Source: an uncultured Elusimicrobiales bacterium (lineage in GTDB: Bacteria; Elusimicrobiota; Elusimicrobia; Elusimicrobiales; Elusimicrobiaceae). Taken from it: a DNA stretch of 64,000 nucleotides. The stretch spans positions 1-64,000 of the forward strand of contig CALUXE010000002.1 of the NCBI GenBank assembly GCA_944324675.1, written 5' to 3'. Below are positions 61,579 through 64,000 of this stretch, piece by piece. Position 1 is the first letter of the stretch, and each line of letters begins with the position of its first letter. A program made the position numbers and the translations under genes. Below the pieces are notes generated by a model. The model searched no databases. It saw nothing but the letters and a program-made list of their open reading frames with translations, and was not told where the DNA came from.

Positions 61579-63105
61579 TTAGGCCATAATTTTTATGTCT
61601 TCACAACGTTGATATCGGGGGTTTATGTCTTCAAAAAGATAATCTTTATCGTCATATTGCGGGCCGTATACCGGTTCTATTTTCATATAGTAATTGGACT
61701 GAGATTCCATATCCGCGCCAATGGATATGCCGCAGTCGATAAGCCGCCCCTTTTCATCGCGGATTATAAATTGCGGATTAAGTTTCTGAAAAATAGTTTC
61801 GCCTTCTTTTGTTTTCATACCGTAATAATAGGTCTTTTTATATTTTAAGAACGGAGGCAAACGTTCTAAACTATTTATTAGATATTTCGTTCTTTGCGGC
61901 AATGAGGATGAGGGCGTTATCTTAATATGGCTCGGTTTCTCCTCATCGGAATATTTTCCTTCCGCTAAAGCGTCAAAGAAAACATCGGATTGCTTGGAAA
62001 ACAAGCTTAACATATCCAGCAGGGCCAGATCGTATTTATAAGGCACATCAGAATAAGCAAGATATAGATTAATGAATTTTAATCCGTATAGGTATCTTAT
62101 AGCTGTCATTTGGTCGATCTCGTCGCCCCAAGAATCGGGGATTGCATCTTCTTTTTTAGAATTGCCGAAAATGGATTTTTCTCCGTATGATATAATTTTG
62201 TTTAACGCTTTAATATTATCCTGAAGGAAAGACAATCTGGAAACCATTTCCATAAAAGAAGTTTGCGTGGCCTTTAAATTAGCCTCATCTATACCCGCGT
62301 ATATACTGGTAACCGCCACGAAATTAAAAATCTTTTTTCCGTAAAAAGCTATTTTCTCTTTTGAAAAGAACGACAAGGAAGCCGCGGGTTTCGCTAAATT
62401 GATTCCCCTAAGATTGCGCAAGGCCCAAAAAGTAAATAGGGAGACGGCTATCCCGTCAAACGCTTTATCCGTGTTTATGCGCTTCATCTCTTTTTCCAAA
62501 GCCAAAAAACTTTTATAGGCCGGGCCTTGCTGTATTTTTTTGTCAAAAGCGTAAAATTCCGCGGACAGTTCCTTTTGAATTTCCGCAGGCGTCTTTTTGT
62601 ATTGCGGCAAATTTTTCCAACGAGACATATTTGCCGCCTGTTTGTATAAATCAAAGGCATCGTTTATTTGCCCCTGTTTGATTGTTATGGGTATTTGGGG
62701 GTTTTGATTGATTATGGAGGCATATTCGCTTTTAAGGGCGTTATACTCTTGCCGGAGTTTTTGTTCTTCTTCGTTTTCGGTTTGTCTTTTGCGTTCTTCA
62801 AGTTTTTTGGAAAGAGAAGTCGATTCTTCGTAAATATGTTTTGGCGTTATCGCGGGGCGCTGTATTTTCGTATTTCTCGGCGATCTATCTTCAAGAGATT
62901 TGCCCCAAGTATGCAGAGTCAGTTTTTTCTCCATTTCGGATATTTTTTCGCTCAGCTCTTTGGCTTTCATATATTCTTTGGAATTTGCTTGCTCAGCGTT
63001 TTGAGGAACTTTCCAAGGAAATATCGTAGCGTTTTGTGCAAACGCGGAGAAAACGGGTGTAAATACAAAGGAAAAGGCAATTGTTAAAGCGAAGAGTTTT
63101 TTCAT
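61579..63105 (-). CDS. Hypothetical secreted protein (508 aa)
   Basis: Signal peptide (MKKLFALTIAFSFVFTPVFS, cleavage about FAQ-N). A long charged, coiled-coil-rich region follows (residues about 40-130, EKISEMEKKL, KLEERKRQTENEEEQKLRQE), then a mostly helical domain with one hydrophobic stretch, and a C-terminal segment with FIIRDEKGRLIDCGISIG. No family recognised. I start at ATG 63105, where the signal peptide begins; twenty upstream in-frame residues do not look real. Confidence 0.7.
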   Translation of the reverse strand: MKKLFALTIAFSFVFTPVFSAFAQNATIFPWKVPQNAEQANSKEYMKAKELSEKISEMEKKLTLHTWGKSLEDRSPRNTKIQRPAITPKHIYEESTSLSKKLEERKRQTENEEEQKLRQEYNALKSEYASIINQNPQIPITIKQGQINDAFDLYKQAANMSRWKNLPQYKKTPAEIQKELSAEFYAFDKKIQQGPAYKSFLALEKEMKRINTDKAFDGIAVSLFTFWALRNLRGINLAKPAASLSFFSKEKIAFYGKKIFNFVAVTSIYAGIDEANLKATQTSFMEMVSRLSFLQDNIKALNKIISYGEKSIFGNSKKEDAIPDSWGDEIDQMTAIRYLYGLKFINLYLAYSDVPYKYDLALLDMLSLFSKQSDVFFDALAEGKYSDEEKPSHIKITPSSSLPQRTKYLINSLERLPPFLKYKKTYYYGMKTKEGETIFQKLNPQFIIRDEKGRLIDCGISIGADMESQSNYYMKIEPVYGPQYDDKDYLFEDINPRYQRCEDIKIMA

Positions 63106-63137
63106 ACATGTCCCCATAATATACCACTTAGCAATAT

Positions 63138-63232
63138 GATAACAACAGATAACAACAGAAGGCAAGAGCCGTAAGTCCTAAACTTGCCTGGGAAATAAGA
63201 CCTGCTACAAGTAAATAAGACCTAGTACAACT
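63138..63232. repeat. Two small tandem duplications before purB
   Basis: GATAACAACA twice (63138-63157), and a 20-base unit AAATAAGACCTGCTACAAGT repeated with three changes (63193-63212, 63213-63232). They occupy the gap between the secreted-protein gene and purB, in which a TATAAT lies at 63247-63252. Confidence 0.65.
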
Positions 63233-63260
63233 TTGAAATAATTAAATATAATAGGAATGT

Positions 63261-64000
63261 ATGGCTTTAAGTCCTTTAGACGGAAGATATGGCAAGGCTC
63301 TTAAAGAGTTGGCCGCTTTGGCCGGTGAGGACCGCCTGATTGTTATGAGAATCAAGGCGGAGTGTATGTATTTGCTTGCTTTGGCGGAAAGCGGAATATT
63401 CAAAATATCCGCCGCGGATAAAAAGAAAATACTTTCCTTGGCGCAGGCGTCAAAAGATGCCGTCGAAACGGTAAAACTTATAGAAAACGAAGGCTTTAAA
63501 GGCATAGCAGCCACAAGACACGATGTCAAAGCCGTGGAATATTATCTGCGTCTGTCTTTTGAGGAAAAAGGCTTGGGCAAATATATCCAATGGCTGCATT
63601 TCGCCTTAACTTCCGAAGATGTAAACAGCCTCTGTTACGCCGTAATGATGAGAGACGCCTTGCAATATCTTTTGATCCCCGCCCTGGAAGATATACTCTC
63701 TGCCTTGCGCGGCTTCGCGAAAACTTACGCGAGCGACGTGCTTTTGGCTCGCACGCACGGGCAGGCGGCGGTGCCGACCACTTTCGGCAAAGAGTTTAAA
63801 GTTTTTGAGTATCGCCTCTCAAGGCAGATAAAACAGCTTAAGAAACAGCAAATTTCCTGTAAATTCGGCGGCGCCGTAGGTTGTTATAACGCGCACGCCG
63901 CGGCGTTTGGAAATATTGATTGGCCAAAATTTTCAAAAAATTTTATAGAAACATTCAATAAAGGCCGAAAAAGCAAAATATTTTTGTGGGAAGTCGCTAC
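63261..64000 (+). CDS. purB: Adenylosuccinate lyase, 5' part
   Basis: Splits adenylosuccinate and SAICAR in purine synthesis. The frame is open from ATG 63261 (AGGA four bases upstream) to the window end, about 246 residues. It starts MALSPLDGRYGKALKEL, then has TRHDVKAVEYYL, IQWLHFALTSEDVNSLCYAV (SED-N block) and LLARTHGQAAVPTTFGKE. The longer E. coli-type PurB branch fits best. Residues after DWPKFSKNF diverge from what I expect, but the gene is cut before its signature SS-MP loop. Confidence 0.92.
   Translation, partial: MALSPLDGRYGKALKELAALAGEDRLIVMRIKAECMYLLALAESGIFKISAADKKKILSLAQASKDAVETVKLIENEGFKGIAATRHDVKAVEYYLRLSFEEKGLGKYIQWLHFALTSEDVNSLCYAVMMRDALQYLLIPALEDILSALRGFAKTYASDVLLARTHGQAAVPTTFGKEFKVFEYRLSRQIKQLKKQQISCKFGGAVGCYNAHAAAFGNIDWPKFSKNFIETFNKGRKSKIFLWEVA

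Noticed and set aside
63930-64000. Frameshift near the window end in purB
   Set aside because: Residues after DWPKFSKNF look unusual, but the frame remains open and no alternative frame gives a better continuation; more sequence to the right is needed to judge.

Overview
The window reads as the chromosome of an anaerobic, diderm, gut-type bacterium. Evidence for a diderm anaerobe: FadL-type, Omp85-type and other outer-membrane barrels, an oxygen-sensitive Fe-S serine dehydratase, a PerR-rubrerythrin module, and lysine/peptidoglycan precursor synthesis through LL-diaminopimelate aminotransferase. The gene style and combination (dapL, ftsH-glmM-pdxJ-glmS-acpS-nnrD operon, many ATA/AAA codons at intermediate GC) remind me of Elusimicrobiota. 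That lineage call is an inference, not a search result.

Layout. 1-1145: the tail of a probable mobile-element gene and a one-helix membrane protein, lying against the 3' side of a tRNA-His gene. 1342-40823: ordinary chromosome. It holds a nitroreductase and serine dehydratase; two MntP-type membrane proteins; the hpt-ftsH-glmM-pdxJ-glmS-acpS-nnrD run (purine salvage, protease, amino-sugar and cofactor synthesis); deoB; an operon of EAL regulator, copper ATPase, NAD synthetase and AI-2E-type transporter; dapL-dapF; several outer-membrane proteins; a split chromate transporter; PerR-rubrerythrin; guaB-guaA; and a CsoR/DmeF metal-efflux pair. About 41000-58860: an AT-richer, plastic accessory island that ends beside tRNA-Asp. 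58867-64000: chromosome again (murB, a phosphoglucomutase, a secreted protein, start of purB).

The island holds an AbiE toxin-antitoxin pair, a decayed zinc-ribbon gene, a DUF2779 nuclease-type protein, two HTH regulators (one WYL, one with a TPR-like tail instead of WYL), two genes that look like DNA-glycosylase folds, two tiny one-helix membrane proteins, an operon of a tandem AAA+ ATPase plus two DnaB-like proteins that have lost their nucleotide-binding motifs, a DUF2924/large serine recombinase pair, and a TIR-domain protein facing a caspase-like protease (a Thoeris type IV-like layout).

The strongest unexplained structure is regulatory. The same inverted repeat, close to TGCGACA-N6-TGTCGCA, occurs five times, each in front of a separate island transcription unit. 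In four of them its right arm sits 16 bases before a TATAnn/TAAATA box, so it covers the -35 region. The fifth lies between the WYL regulator and the divergent neighbouring gene. This looks like an island-wide regulon run by the WYL protein. Other direct sequence finds are matched CsoR-type operators in front of both csoR and dmeF, an AbiE operator and a PerR-type palindrome placed on near-consensus promoters, and a CopA ATPase whose fused C-terminal copper-chaperone domain has its own ribosome binding site and start codon.
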